A stretch of DNA of 64,000 nucleotides from Epichloe hybrida. Its lineage: Eukaryota > Ascomycota > Sordariomycetes > Hypocreales > Clavicipitaceae. This document shows, one piece after another, positions 1 through 11,058 of the stretch. The notes under the pieces were generated by a model, which saw only the letters and a list, made by a program, of their open reading frames with translations, made no database searches and was not told the DNA's origin. Position 1 is the first letter of the stretch. Every line of letters starts with the position of its first letter. Made by a program: the position numbers and the translations under genes. Where the stretch lies: positions 59,808 through 123,807 of the forward strand of contig JAFEKR010000066.1 in the NCBI GenBank assembly GCA_019022495.1. Direction: 5' to 3'.

Positions 1-515
1 AAAAGCTATTGGGATTCAATCGGTTAGTCGGTCGGCCGGGGTACAGAGGTAAAGAAATGGTTTACCTATACCAACAACGGGAACGAGAAAATATCAATGG
101 ATAGAGAAGCAACAACAGAGACAAGGTCGGTCAAGGAGAAGCGTCAGGGCCATGGCGGTGACAATGGAGGGGCAGCGGGCACTGGGCAGGGGCGTCGTGG
201 TGGGGTGCTTGGCGAAGCGCGGGCTTGATTGGACAAGAACAAAGGCAGCTCGACCAAGGGTCATCATCATTGTCAATATGACAACTTGACTCGAGTACGA
301 AGTCGTTTGTTATCAACTCCCCGATACAGCTTCACATCCGCCATGTTACAGTTATCGTGGCCAGCAGCCGTCTAGTAGGCTATTCCACAGATGCCCACGA
401 GGCGTAATGGAGAGCGCGGTCATGACTCACGAAACAACCAAAGAGCGATGGCCGGCATTGGCCGCAAAACCAGTACGGATTGGGATGAAGGCTAAAGGGG
501 AAATTGAAGATGCAC

Positions 516-571
516 CTCGTGGAGATTTACTGTACTCGTGGAGATTCACTCGTGGAGATTCACTCGTGGAG
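516..571. repeat. Short tandem repeat, 14-bp unit
   Basis: Two exact copies of CTCGTGGAGATTCA lie at 535-548 and 549-562. A diverged copy precedes them at about 516 and a partial copy follows at 563-571. Confidence 0.7.
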
Positions 572-811
572 TCGTCACAAGTCGTTCCTTGCTCGGTCGT
601 TCTAGACGCGCTCCGTATTGTTACCCGTTTGCATCAACGTACCGGAACCGCATGGAAAATAGCGCGAGGTACCCGCGCAGCCGCAGCCGCAGCCGCCCCT
701 GCATCACAGCGGCCAACAGGTTTCCCGTGGTCTCTGTCTGCTGGCCTCGGTTTGCAGTCCAGTGCGGCGCTCCGCTCCTACCAGTCCTGTCTGTCGGTCC
801 TGTCTGTCGGA

Positions 812-902
812 GTCGTGTCAAGTCGTGCCAACAAGTCGTGCCAAGTCGTGTCAACCTGGTTGACCAACTTGTCAAGTCGTGTCAAGTCGTGTCAAGTCGT
901 GC
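812..902. repeat. Imperfect tandem repeat GTCGTGTCAA
   Basis: The motif GTCGTGTCAA/GTCGTGCCAA recurs about seven times, with an interruption near 855-870. It lies in the putative promoter region of the Bqt4-like gene. No function is evident. Confidence 0.7.
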
Positions 903-1597
903 TGCACCTGAGTACAGGCAGGTGTGGCCCCACCATGGCGACGCTGGATGCGCTGGTTGGCCCAGCTCCCCAAAGTACCTCCTCATAGTATGGAGGGCGG
1001 GAGTTACGCACGCGTCGACGCCCAGTCGTCCATCCCTCATCCATCCTCGTCCATCCTCGTCCGTCCCTCGTCCTCGAGACTCCCTCCCACCCCCCGTCTG
1101 TGGTTCTCGTCTCCCTCCCTCTACACCTGGTCCGCGCGCAGGGTCGATCTCCATCCATCTGGCTTGTCGTGCGTGCCTGTTGCTTCTTGTGACGAGGCTC
1201 GGCCTGTCATTGTATTCTTTTCTCTTGTCTCTTTTCGAGATTGGCGACGTGTATCGCTCGCGATCTGACCGTTCGGGGTCTCGTGCTTGCTCTCATATTG
1301 GTACGTGATCCTCGCCAACCAATCCTTTCCCTTCGCCCAACGCGCCGGAAAAAAAAAAAAAAAACCTCATCCGCGCCTGTTGCAACCACAACAGGGACGA
1401 GTACGACGAATACCTCGATGACGACGACGACGACGACGACACGATCACTTACCATATCACAGGCTCATTAAAAGCTTGCCGCGCATAGTTTTTCTTCGTT
1501 GACGGCTCTTGTAGACACGTCCCTCTCCAACTTTGTATCTGAGAGTGTCGCAACGTGGAACTGGCCGTCCAAGTCTTTGCTTAATTTGGAACACAAC

Positions 1598-3090
1598 ATG
1601 GCGACTCCAACTACTCGAAGCCTGCCTGCGAGGCACAATCCACTTCTGCTCGAGGATGTACCTGAATGTAAGTCTGCTCTTCGAGGTCGACCCAGCCTTT
1701 GTGCGCCTTTCCAGTATACTCATCCACGTTGTCTCGACAGACCTTGATCTTGTTGCGCGCCGTCGCCTCGGCCAGACGAAACTTACCCCCAAGATGGTTG
1801 GGGCAGATGAGGATGACTCCGCTTCGCTCGGCGTCTTTGATTACGCGCATCTCCGAGCTCCTCTTCCCAAGGGCATCGTGTCGGGTATCTTCAAGTCAAG
1901 CCCGACGAGCTACTTCCTCATGCGCCGAAGCTTTGATGGCTATGTGTCGGCGACTGGCATGTTCAAGGCCACGTTCCCGTACGCCGAAGCCTCTGAAGAG
2001 GAGGCCGAGCGCAAGTACATCAAGTCACTCGCGACCACAAGTCCTGAAGAAACTGCTGGAAATGTCTGGATTCCTGCCGAGCAGGCGTTGGCATTGGCCG
2101 AGGAGTACAAGATTGGCATCTGGATCCGTGCCTTGCTCGACCCGGCCAAAATCTCCGTCTCGTCAAATTCGAACCCCGAGTCGCCGCCCAAGAGCATTGT
2201 GGCACCCCCCAAGTTCGATCTGGTCAAGGCTCAGGCCAAACTGGCACCCCTATCCGCGTCTGGCGTATCCAAGGGCTCACGTAGTCGCCGGTCTGTGAGT
2301 CCCACCAAGGCTTCGAAACGAGCACCTGCGTCTCCGCGAAAGCGCGCCGCCAAGTCCAAGGCGGGGTCAATTGAACCCGTGGCCGAGAAGATGCAGGTGA
2401 ATGGCCATGTCAAGAAGGGCAAGCAGGACGACGTCGTCATGCAGACGAGCGAGTTTGAGCCCGCCGTGGTTCTAGAACCAAGAGCAGAGGACGACATGAT
2501 GAAGATTCTAGTGGACAAGGTCTCCAAGAATGGTGAGGGCCATGAGACAAGACATGCCTTGGCCGAAGTTGATATTCCTCTGCCCACCGCCGGCAGCCCA
2601 CCGACTGCGGAGGATACGGCCAAGATGCTCGAGACGGCCAAGAAAATGGTGCTGCTGGGCAAGGAAGAGGATGAGAGACGTGTGGCAGAGCGTAATAAGT
2701 CGGACGAAAAGAAGGGCAAGTCAGACAGTGCCACAGCCAGCTCTACTACCAAGAAGAGCAAGCGCAAGGCGGCCGACATGTCCGTGTCGGCGGAAGACGA
2801 CGAAAAGAAGACTGACAAGTCTGGGGAGGCCAGCGACAAGGACGAACAACCTCGAGCCAAGAAGGCCAAGACGGTCAAGACGGAGGCGGAGATGCGAAAA
2901 GACAAGGTCAAGAGCAGAGCGTTGTTTGGAATTGGTGCCACAGTTGCCGTCGGGTAAGTTGGCCAAGCAGTGTCAGCAACCCTCACCCGGGATGCCAAGC
3001 TGGAGCGGCACTGCCAGTCGCATATATTCATTATCCTATGCTAACATGACAAACAGTGCTCTCGTCCCCTGGCTGGTTAATCTCTTGTAG
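1598..3090 (+). CDS. bqt4-like: Bqt4-like inner nuclear membrane protein (APSES/KilA-N-like domain, C-terminal anchor)
   Basis: Exons 1598-1667, 1741-2953 and 3057-3090 give 438 residues. Introns are 73 and 103 nt; the second has GTAAGT, branch-like CTAAC at 3041-3045 and CAG. Exon 1 encodes [20 protein letters not shown] and joins in frame to the conserved-looking [15 protein letters not shown] segment. Residues about 25-150 resemble the APSES/KilA-N-like fold ([20 protein letters not shown]). A long basic and charged middle follows, and a hydrophobic tail ([11 protein letters not shown] + [10 protein letters not shown]) ends the protein. The last 34-nt exon supplies half of this membrane segment. 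This architecture matches the fission yeast Bqt4 family, which anchors telomeres at the inner nuclear membrane; annotation pipelines often call fungal homologues APSES transcription factors. A start at 1533 would read through intron 1 and is rejected. Family assignment is from memory of the architecture. Confidence 0.85.
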
Positions 3091-4110
3091 AGGGGGTGCC
3101 GCGTGACAGCTTGTGAAGGCGCAACTGGCACCCACAACGTTATCTGAATACACAATTCAATAATACGGCAGGAGGAGGGAAAACCAACCACCTGGATCGG
3201 CGCAAAATTGAGCGCGTGCGTTACTTTTGCTGTTTGCGTTTCTTCGTGCTTGGGAGAGAAGAGTTTTTATTATCCAAAAAGAAGCCAATTCACCAACGAC
3301 ATGAATATACCCCCCCCCCCCCGAACACATTGAGCTCCTGCCCAGTCATTCATTGGCTTTTGGACACATGGACTTGCCAGACCCCCGGCTCTTACCGTGG
3401 TCTCTCTCGTCAGATGCTGGTTTTAGATGAGCTTGGACTTCAGGTCGAAAGACATTGTTTTATAATTTGTTTTTATTTTACCACTTCCCCCCTTGGTTCA
3501 TTTTTCCTCTCTTTCTCTTCCTTTCGTTCAAATCAGTAAAGTTATGGAGAGTTTTTCTTCTTTCAGAATCACGGGCTACCTTTCCCTTTGGGCGTTGGGT
3601 GGCTTTTATCTGTTTTCGTCTGTGAAGGAGCGGACATGGAGTAAAGGTACGCGACGGCGACGCCAGTGGCTGGAAGGCAGATGCGTCGTAGTAAGGCGAG
3701 GACGGGTAGATGAGAAGATTGGAGTAGCAGAATTGATTGAAAGGCTTGCAAGACAGCTTGTACGGACATGTGTACATGTACATGTGTAATGTACATGTGT
3801 ACTCCTCCGCATTGGTCTACATTGGTCTCCATATTAAACCGCAGTCCCTCCACTCAGACGGGAGAATTGGCCCGGCACGAATGAGTGGGGGTGGCAGCGG
3901 CAACGGCCGGCTTTATCAAGACGCGGCACCATCCATACATGTACATAATATAACCCCACGCTTGTTTCTGTTTCTCTTCTCTCCTCTAGTGTCCCCCGGG
4001 GTCTGCATCTGCATGTGCGAAACAAACGCAGGAAGAATCGAGACTTGGACAGAGACAGAGACAGAGATTGCGATCCGGTGTTGCCGCCGATTTCCAAGTT
4101 TCCCACCAAC
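3091..4110. other. Intergenic region between Bqt4-like gene and HIBADH
   Basis: No gene is supported. The stretch contains a C-run near 3,310-3,322, pyrimidine tracts, an ACATGTACATGT-type palindromic repeat at about 3,768-3,802 and a GACAGA run near 4,048-4,066. It is likely the 3' UTR of the upstream gene and the promoter of the dehydrogenase. Confidence 0.6.
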
Positions 4111-5419
4111 ATGAGAGTCGTCACCACGCGCCTGGGCGGGCTCGTCCAAACGAGGGGATTCGCCTCGACGGCCAGAAGATTGGATAACTACGCGTTTGTG
4201 GGACTGGGCCAGATGGTGAGTTCTTTGCAGGCCTCATTTCCATTTCCATGTTCATTTTCGTTTTCATTTGGGAAAAAAAAAAAAAAAAAGGCTGGCTGAC
4301 TGGATTACCCCGTCGCAGGGCTACCAAATGGCCAAGAATCTCCAGTCAAAGCTCAGATGCACGGACAAGATATCCATCTTCGACATCAACGCGGAGGCGA
4401 TGAAGAGGCTGGAGTCGGACATGAGGGCTGCGAGCGAGGGCGCAGAGGTCGAGCTTGCTCCCAGCGCGTGGGCGGCATCCAAGGACGCGGTGAGTTTTGG
4501 GGGGGGGGGGGGCGTCGGAACCTTCGTTTGGTACCCTTGGCGGTAACTACTACTTTTTGTTTACTGTTACTGTTACCGTTACTGTTGGGGTAAGGGGGGC
4601 GGCTCAGCTGAACTTGGAACTTGGAACTGACTGGTAAAACGTCGTCTGCGCGGATTTTGAAACCGGTGGCAGGACACGGTCATTACGGTGCTGCCTGAGC
4701 CGCAGCACGTGCGAGCCGTGTACGATTCCATGCTGGCGGGCGAGCCGGCGGCGGGCTCGGCCAAGGAGCGCGTCTTCATCGACTGCTCGACGATTGACCC
4801 GTCGACGTCCCGCGAGGTGTGCGGCCGCGTGTCCGGGGGAGCCGGCCGGGGAAAGTTCACGTTTGTCGACGCGCCCATGTCGGGGGGCGTCGTCGGGGCC
4901 ACGGCCGGCACGCTGACCTTTATGCTGGGCGCCGACGAGGACGCGGCGGCGGCGCGCGTCGAGCCCGCGCTGCTGCTCATGGGGAGCAAGGTGCTGCGCT
5001 GCGGCGGGCAGGGCGCCGGCCTGGCCGCCAAGCTGGCCAACAACTACCTGCTCGCCGTCAGCAACATCGCCACGGCCGAGGCCATGAACCTCGGCCTGAG
5101 GTGGGGGCTGGACGCCAAGACGCTCGCCGCCGTCATCAACGCCAGCACGGGCCGCTGCTGGCCCAGCGCCGTCAACAACCCGGTGCCCGGCGTCGTCGGC
5201 GCCGCCCCCGCCGGCCGGGACTACGCCGGCGGCTTCGGCATCTCGCTCATGAGCAAGGACCTGCGCCTGGCCATGGTGGCCGCCGGGGAGGCCGGGGCCA
5301 GGATGCCGCTGGCCGATGCCGCGCTGGCCGTCTACGAGGCGGCCGAGGACAGGGAGGAGTGCAAGGGCCGTGACTTTTCCGTCGTGTACAGATGGTTGGG
5401 GGGGGACGCGACTACATGA
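4111..5419 (+). CDS. 3-hydroxyisobutyrate dehydrogenase, mitochondrial
   Basis: Exons 4111-4215, 4319-4489 and 4673-5419 give 340 residues, close to the usual HIBADH length. The enzyme oxidises 3-hydroxyisobutyrate to methylmalonate semialdehyde with NAD in valine breakdown. The N-terminus (MRVVTTRLGGLVQTRGFAST) is Arg/Thr-rich without acids, as in a mitochondrial presequence. The nucleotide-binding motif GLGQMG lies at residues 31-36, split by intron 1. The substrate motif DAPMSGG is at about 158-164, and the catalytic lysine sits in GAGLAAKLANN at about 212. Introns are 103 and 183 nt and both start GTGAGT. The third exon is markedly GC-rich, which creates long false ORFs on the other strand. 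Member of the beta-hydroxyacid dehydrogenase family; a related 6-phosphogluconate-dehydrogenase-like enzyme is the main alternative. Confidence 0.93.
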
Positions 5420-5495
5420 ATTGTGACGACATTGCTGCATAGACGGTGCATAGCGATATTGCCTTGGGCTGTTCAATACAAAGTACTCTCATCAT

Positions 5496-8043
5496 TCACC
5501 GTCCTTTGCTTTTGAACGAACCCTTGACGAGACCATCGCCCTCTCCATCATCGTCACTTTCTGCCTCCCCCTCGTCATCTTCTTCATCCGTCTCTTCTTC
5601 CTCAGTCTCTTCCTCAGTCTCCGTATCCTCTTCCGTTTCTTCGCTTTCCTCGTCTTCTTGCTGATTATCCTCCGCCAACCAATCATCCAGTGTCTTTGCT
5701 CCCACGCCCACGCCCACGCCCTCGCCTAGCCCGTTGGCCTTGGCAGGAGGCGGCCTCGACGTGGCAGCCTGGTCTAGCATGTCGCCTGCCGCCGGTGCCG
5801 CGCTCTTCTCGCCGCCGTACCTGCATGACATTCCACCATCGTCTTGGTCCCGTAGCCGGGGGTCTGGCTCTTTACCTGCTTCAACCCACTGTGGAAGCGC
5901 CTCGTAGCCCCTGAGCCCGTGAATGCCGCCACCGCCGGCGAGAACTAGTGTGGATGAGCCAAGCAAGAATCCCCTCCTGGATTCGGACGGGCTCGGTGCT
6001 TGAGGCGCCGGCTTCGGAGCCAGGAGCATCAGTGTCGCCAGCTGAGGAACGCCAAGTAGCGACTTGTACATCCTGGCCCTGTCTCGTAACTCGTAGGAGC
6101 TATCATATCGAACAAGGAGAACGAGGTAATCCCAGAGACGCTCGACAGGGTGCATGTCTGTATCCTGGGGCGGGTCGTCGTCTTCCTCCATGGCCGCCTT
6201 TGGCGCCTCACGTTTCCTGTTGACGTGGTGAAGATAGACCTTGGCCCCCAGGAGCAGAATCTGCCGCTTGGCAGCTTCTGACTCACTCGGGAAATCTTTC
6301 AACAAGATTCGCAGCACATCTGGGGCGACGTTGTCGTCACCGTTCATGCCCGAAAACTCTCCGACCAGCCAGATAATCGTGGCCCTGGCCTGGGGGTCAG
6401 ACGCCGAGTCGAGATTTTTGGCCAGGCGGACTACCGTGCCTGCGTGCCCCTCGGCGTCCTGCTGGATCAAGTGGCGAATCACGGTCAAGGATTCAGCGGC
6501 CAACGTGCCATCTAAGCTGGTGATTTGGCTGAGCAACAGCTTGAGGCATCGGGGCGCCGTTTTGTCGTCGGATTGTGCACAACGCCCAATTGCCCTTACC
6601 GCTTCTCGTACAAGGGCCTTGTCAGATCCCCGAGAAAAGTGTTCCAGCTCCTTCAAAATGAGGCTCTTTACGTGAGTTGGGCTGTGTGGGAAAATAATTG
6701 TCAACACCTCCAGTTTGAGCTCCCACACCGGCGCGGGGTCCGTAGCTCTGACGAGAAAATGACTGGCGTATTTGACAAAATCATGGGGTCTCATCAGGCA
6801 GACGGAAACGATGTTGTACAAAGCTAGCTGCTGAATGTCATGCGCGCCGCGCAGAAGCGCAACCAACGGTCCAGCAGCGAGCTTGACGTACTCAGGTGTG
6901 CCAACGTCAACGTAACATCTCGTCACGGCGACAACGACCCCTGAGTTACGACTCTGCAGTAGCGGCTTGATGCTGTTGAGCAACAGCAACAAGTCACCAT
7001 CGATGGTAACTTGCTGTGCCTGTCCAGCACCTGACGAATCGGCATAAAATTCGTCGACATTTGTGTTCCGCTGTTGAGGTTGCCATGTTGATTTCGCAGA
7101 TCTTGGGAAACAGCTCCTCGCGTAGTAGGACATGAGCCTCAACATGGCCAACTGACTCCACTCGTCCATGTCCACAATCTTGCGTACCAGTCCTCTATAG
7201 TGGCGGTGAATCAAGTCGATCCTGTCGGGGCACATTTCCAAAAATGCTGAAACAGCAGCCCCAGCTACATAATACTGCTTGTCGCCGAGAAGAATGGACA
7301 GACAGCCGATAAGCTGGGGTAACTGGCTCGGGTCGAGACGGTAGCATTTGGGAATCGAGAGCGCTGCTGCCTTCCGGACGTACGGACTCATATCGGCGAC
7401 GCCCTTTTTGATAGCCAACGACACAATCTGACTGATGACGGGGACCCGGATCCCTGACATGGTTTTGAGAGCCAGCGCTCGTACTTGCGGGCTCTGGTCG
7501 GAGAGGGACTTTTGAATAGTGTTGATTGAGAGCAGTGCCAGGTCGGGCTCCTGTTCTGCATGGTGAATGAGGTAGATGTAAACGAGCTTTTTTATCTCAA
7601 TGTTGGGCGATGCTACGTTTTTGACGACGGAGGAGAAGAATGGAGGCGTTTTTTGGTTTCGATACATCATCTGGGGAGAGAGCGTCTGGTTAGCAGGTCT
7701 ATTCGAGGGCACTGTGAGAAAACCAAGGGCGCTGATCTTCCGCTTCACGCCACGCCACGCCACGGCACACCACGCACGCACTGAAATGACCCTTCGTAAT
7801 CCTTCCAGAACCTCTCTGTCGTTCCTACTGTCAAGAAGCTTCCGAATCTGGTTCCTGTCAAGTGGCCGGGAGCTTGAGCGGACGCTGCGCGTAGCATGAG
7901 CTGCGTCGAGGGTGAGCTCTCTCGCTGAGGGGAGGGAGGAGCTGATATTAGCCAGGCACGGTAGGACGCGCAAAAAAAAAACGGGGTCACGAGGGACGCT
8001 TACCAGTCTCCATGAGACTCGAGATCCTCGCTATTGACTCCAT
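5496..8043 (-). CDS. AP-3 complex subunit beta (adaptin)
   Basis: Exons, minus strand: 8043-8004, 7924-7782 and 7670-5496, giving 785 residues. AP-3 is the clathrin-adaptor-like coat for Golgi/endosome to vacuole cargo traffic. The first 40-nt exon encodes MESIARISSLMET and joins in phase to ARELTLDAAHATRSVRSSS. Introns are 79 and 111 nt; the second starts GTGCGT and carries GCTAAC before the acceptor. The adaptin N-terminal HEAT-like trunk spans about residues 30-590 (IEIKKLVYIYLIHHAEQEPD, LALKTMSGIRVPVISQIV). The C-terminus is a Ser/Asp/Glu-rich acidic hinge (about 725-775) with no ear domain visible, typical of short fungal beta-3 chains. Starting inside intron 1 at 7,973 would lose the true N-terminus. 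It is divergent from the gene at 8,692 with a 650-bp shared promoter region. AP-3 rather than AP-1/2 is inferred from the trunk and acidic hinge. Confidence 0.9.
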
Positions 8044-8691
8044 GCCGACACCGTCGACCGCGCCTCTTGTGGTGAGAGTTGAGAGTTTGAAGATGGCCCG
8101 TTGCGCGGCGTTGCGCGGCAGCTCGAGAAGTTGGGCTTGTACATACATGTAAGCGGGACTTTGTATGTACGTAACATGTGTTACCTGTTAATCGTGCCAC
8201 GCCCCGCTTGCTACTGGTTGGAGGAATCCGATAAGAAATAAATGTGGGGCGTGGCAACCCCGCCAAATGCTCATCCATCCCACCACTCCTGCCCCGCATC
8301 ATCCATCACACTTTCAACTCTTGCATACTCTTGCATACTCTTGCATACTCTTGCATACTCTTGCATACTCTTGCATACTCTTGCATACTCTTGCATACTC
8401 TTGCATTCTGTTCCCGTTTCATAGACAAAGCGCATCGCAGTCCAAGAAAGAAACAAGCCAATGAATCCCGATCTCCAGTCTCAACATTCCATCAGCTCAC
8501 AGCTACGCTACCATGACGCCCGCGAGACCTGCCCACCCACCCTCTGCTGAAACATCCACTACCCTGTTAACCATCCTCGGTCTCGTCTCCCATCCCACAC
8601 CATCACAACAAGCCATAAAAAGACGCGTGGACCTGAGGCTTCGTATCGAAAAGGGCAACCAAGGGGAACGGCATCCGCAGCAACACCTACA
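8044..8691. promoter_or_regulatory. Divergent intergenic promoter region
   Basis: This 650-bp gap lies between two divergently transcribed genes and must hold both promoters. It contains the decamer array at 8,321-8,400, a GTACATACATGTA palindrome near 8,141 and a small upstream ORF (8,513-8,695, +) that overlaps the start of the next gene by 4 nt in another frame. No specific factor site is assigned. Confidence 0.5.
8321..8406. repeat. Perfect decamer tandem array (TTGCATACTC x8)
   Basis: Eight exact head-to-tail copies of TTGCATACTC occupy 8,321-8,400, followed by a partial copy (TTGCAT) and preceded by a half copy (CAACTC). The array lies in the divergent promoter between AP-3 beta and the unknown gene at 8,692. 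Confidence 0.95.
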
Positions 8692-9417
8692 ATGAATGTC
8701 GGACCCCCACCCGGCACCCACCAATCCCTCATTCTCCCACCGCTCACGCCCTCCGAGTTCCTCGAGCATCTCACCTCGCACGGCACGTACCCTTCGACCG
8801 CCATCATATGCTGGCCCAAAGGCCAGTTCCTCGCCGCTCTCACCCAGGATGTCCTGCAGCAACAGCCTCGAGGACAGGAAGAGGAAGAGGAAGTTGAAGA
8901 GGGAGCGGAAGCGGAGGACCACGGGACGAAGCCGCAGATGCGACACCACCATCCCCTTCTGCGCGCCTCCCTCATGCAGACTGCTGTGGCGCGGCACATC
9001 AACATGGTGTTTGCGCCGACGGTGGCCCATCTTCGCGCGTACCTTGCTACGCTGACGCTGTCCGAAATCAAGGTGGCCCCCCCGCCGGCCGCGGGATTGC
9101 TCATCAAGCCCCCTTTGCTCATGGTATATGGGCTCGTGGAACTTCACAGGGATGGAATGGACTGGTCAGCACAGGGGCTGAGCTTCTCCGCGGCCGTCTT
9201 CGTCGAGGCCGCGTGGCGAAGTGGATTCCGGGCGGCCATTCTGGAGCCGAGGCGCACGCAAGACGGAAAGCGGGAATTAGGACAGTCACTCGGAGAAAAG
9301 GTTCCTGTCCTGACGGGCACGCCTGTCAAGGACGACGGGTCGTGGGCTGGTCCGTCGGTTGGTGTAGGCCACGTACTGGGTAGCTGGTTTGACGTGGAGG
9401 CCAGCAGATGGGGTTGA
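8692..9417 (+). CDS. Hypothetical protein, possible RecA-like fold without Walker A
   Basis: A single uninterrupted exon encodes 241 residues. I do not recognise the family with certainty. The sequence alternates hydrophobic strands and amphipathic helices: STAIICW, QFLAALTQDVL, INMVFAPTVAHLRAYLATL, PLLMVYGL, then a helix ending FVEAAWRSG and FRAAILEP. A low-complexity Glu-rich insert (about residues 61-77) breaks the first half. The alternation recalls the core of Rad51-paralogue/Shu-type RecA-like proteins, but no GxxxxGK[ST] P-loop is present, so this is speculation from pattern only. The start at 8,692 is the first in-frame ATG. It is convergent with NUF2, whose stop is 191 bp downstream. 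Confidence 0.75.
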   Translation: MNVGPPPGTHQSLILPPLTPSEFLEHLTSHGTYPSTAIICWPKGQFLAALTQDVLQQQPRGQEEEEEVEEGAEAEDHGTKPQMRHHHPLLRASLMQTAVARHINMVFAPTVAHLRAYLATLTLSEIKVAPPPAAGLLIKPPLLMVYGLVELHRDGMDWSAQGLSFSAAVFVEAAWRSGFRAAILEPRRTQDGKRELGQSLGEKVPVLTGTPVKDDGSWAGPSVGVGHVLGSWFDVEASRWG

Positions 9418-9608
9418 AGAACTTTTGACTCATGTCATTCATGGTCGAATCATGCTGCTTGGATTGCGCTTGAATAAATGACTTGACGATGCAATGACAA
9501 AAGACCAAAATCTTGCCTCCTTCCAGACAACGCCAGACCTGGTATTATTTCATTGATTCGTCGCCCCTTTCCTATAGCCATGGTAGCTCTGAAGAAAAAA
9601 AGTCACCA

Positions 9609-11058
9609 TCATTGACTTATAGACTGCTCCATTTCCGTAATATACAATTTGATATGCGACTCCATTTTGAGATACTCGTCGTGCGCGGCGTGAACCTCAT
9701 TTTCGATATTCTCTTTCAAATCGAGCATCTATTTATTGCCATGTTAAAAAAAAAAGAAAAAGGGGGGGGGGGGGGAATGTAAAACTTGCCTTCTTCTCCG
9801 TCTGCTCGATCCTCACTCTTCGAATCTCCATCTCCTTGCCCTTCTCCGTATGCTCCTCGGTCTGCTTGCGGTGAATGGCCCGCAACTCGTGCATCTTGTC
9901 CTTTGCCTCCTGCGCCTTGAGATTGCTCTGCTCGCGCAGTTTCTCGGTCCGCTCCGTCCACTTGCTCAGCTGGCGCCTCAGCATGACCTCTGCGCGCTCC
10001 ACCTCCCTGGCGTTGTTCCCCCTTTCCGACAGCGCATCCCGCTGCTTGGCATTGCGGACCAACTCCTCCTCCTCCTTGGCCAGTTCCGTGGCGATCTCGT
10101 CGAGGATCTTGATGCACGAAGCGACATCCGCGGACACGACGGCGAAGGAATCGGTCGATGTCTGGAGAGCTCGCGCCCTCCGGTCCAGCGCATCAATATG
10201 CGCCTTGTCGTTGTTCAGAATCTCGCGCAGCTCCGCGAGGTTGTCCTGCAGGGCGGACGGGCTCTGTAGCATGTACGGCCGCAGCTTGCTGCTCTCCTGC
10301 CTCAGCATCATCTTCTCCTGCGTCTTCTGCTCCAGCACGCTCGTCAGCTCGCCCTTTCTCTGCTTGGCGTCCTCCAGACGCGCCGCCACCTTCTCCTGGT
10401 TGCGCCGCAGCTCCAGGAGGCGCTTCTTCAGCTCCTCGTTCCGCAGCGTCTTCTCGCGAACCTGCGCCTCCATGGCCTTGCGGTTATGCTTCATATCCCT
10501 GAGGCGGCCCTCGTTCTCCTGGTTCTCCGAGTAGAGCGTCTCGATCCTCGCCTTGGTCGACTCCGACTTGTTGTAGTGCTCGTCAATCACGGTGGTCTGC
10601 GACTCGCGGAACCGAACGAAATTGATGAGGTAGCTGAAGATCTTGACCAGCCTCTCATACGTCGGCTTGTACAGGTCGTTGAAGGTGAAGTCGGTGATGC
10701 CGCACTCGTAGAGCAGTCTGCGCAGCGAAACGAAGAAGCCCATGAGGTTACGCGTGTCGGCCGGGATCACGTCTGAGAAGTCCCCGCAGACATGTTCGGC
10801 GGCGGCGCGCATCGCGGGCTCGACCGTCTCGCGTGTCGCGTTGAGGAGCAGCTCCGCGAACCACTCGAATATCTGTTGGACGTGCGCGGGATTCGGTTTC
10901 TGCAGGTCGGCGACGGTGAAGTGAATGCCAATGTCGGTGATGCACCCCACGATTTCGCGATCCGGCAGGCGCATGAAGGCATCGGCCTCATCCTCCTTCT
11001 TTCGCGAGCGCCCTTGCTGGTTCGTGGGTATGATGCTCATTCTTTTGTTGTACGCCAT
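9609..11058 (-). CDS. NUF2: Kinetochore protein NUF2 (NDC80 complex)
   Basis: Exons, minus strand: 11058-9790 and 9728-9609, giving 462 residues, the usual NUF2 size. NUF2 pairs with Ndc80 in the outer-kinetochore complex that binds spindle microtubules. The N-terminal calponin-homology-type domain (about residues 20-150) includes [17 protein letters not shown] and [20 protein letters not shown]. The remainder is coiled coil (about 165-462). The 61-nt intron uses a GC donor (AAG|GCAAGT) and a TAG acceptor. Only this splice continues the coiled coil in frame with [12 protein letters not shown] through TEMEQSISQ; reading on without splicing gives a proline/phenylalanine-rich nonsense tail. The nearest GT donor puts exon 2 out of frame. 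The intron contains a homopolymer C run on the coding strand, so an assembly slip could exist there but would not affect coding. Confidence 0.93.
9729..9789 (-). other. GC-AG intron in NUF2
   Basis: The coding-strand donor is AAG|GCAAGT and the acceptor AATAAATAG|ATG. The intron is 61 nt and consists largely of a C run followed by a T-rich tract. GC-AG is a known minority splice class processed by the major spliceosome. Confidence 0.85.

Larger units (their letters stand above)
1..1597. other. Upstream region without a supported gene
   Basis: I see no convincing protein gene here; the open frames are rich in low-complexity residues and overlap on both strands. The stretch holds direct repeats (516-571 and 812-902), a CAGCCG run near 676-694, pyrimidine-rich CATCCTCGTC repeats near 1,020-1,075, an A-run at 1,350-1,364 and a GAC run near 1,421-1,440. 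It is probably the promoter and 5' untranslated region of the gene starting at 1,598. Confidence 0.5.

Noticed and set aside
1533..1740. Upstream start for the Bqt4-like gene
   Set aside because: It reads through a good intron and loses the [17 protein letters not shown] start that joins in phase.
2231..3031. 266-residue minus-strand frame opposite the Bqt4-like gene
   Set aside because: Antisense of a coding exon, low-complexity Ser/Leu, no domain.
4579..5476. Long minus-strand frames opposite HIBADH
   Set aside because: They are shadows of the very GC-rich third exon; the composition is Arg/Ala/Gly nonsense with no motif.
8321..8406. CRISPR-like array
   Set aside because: The 10-bp units are contiguous without spacers, and the host is a eukaryote.
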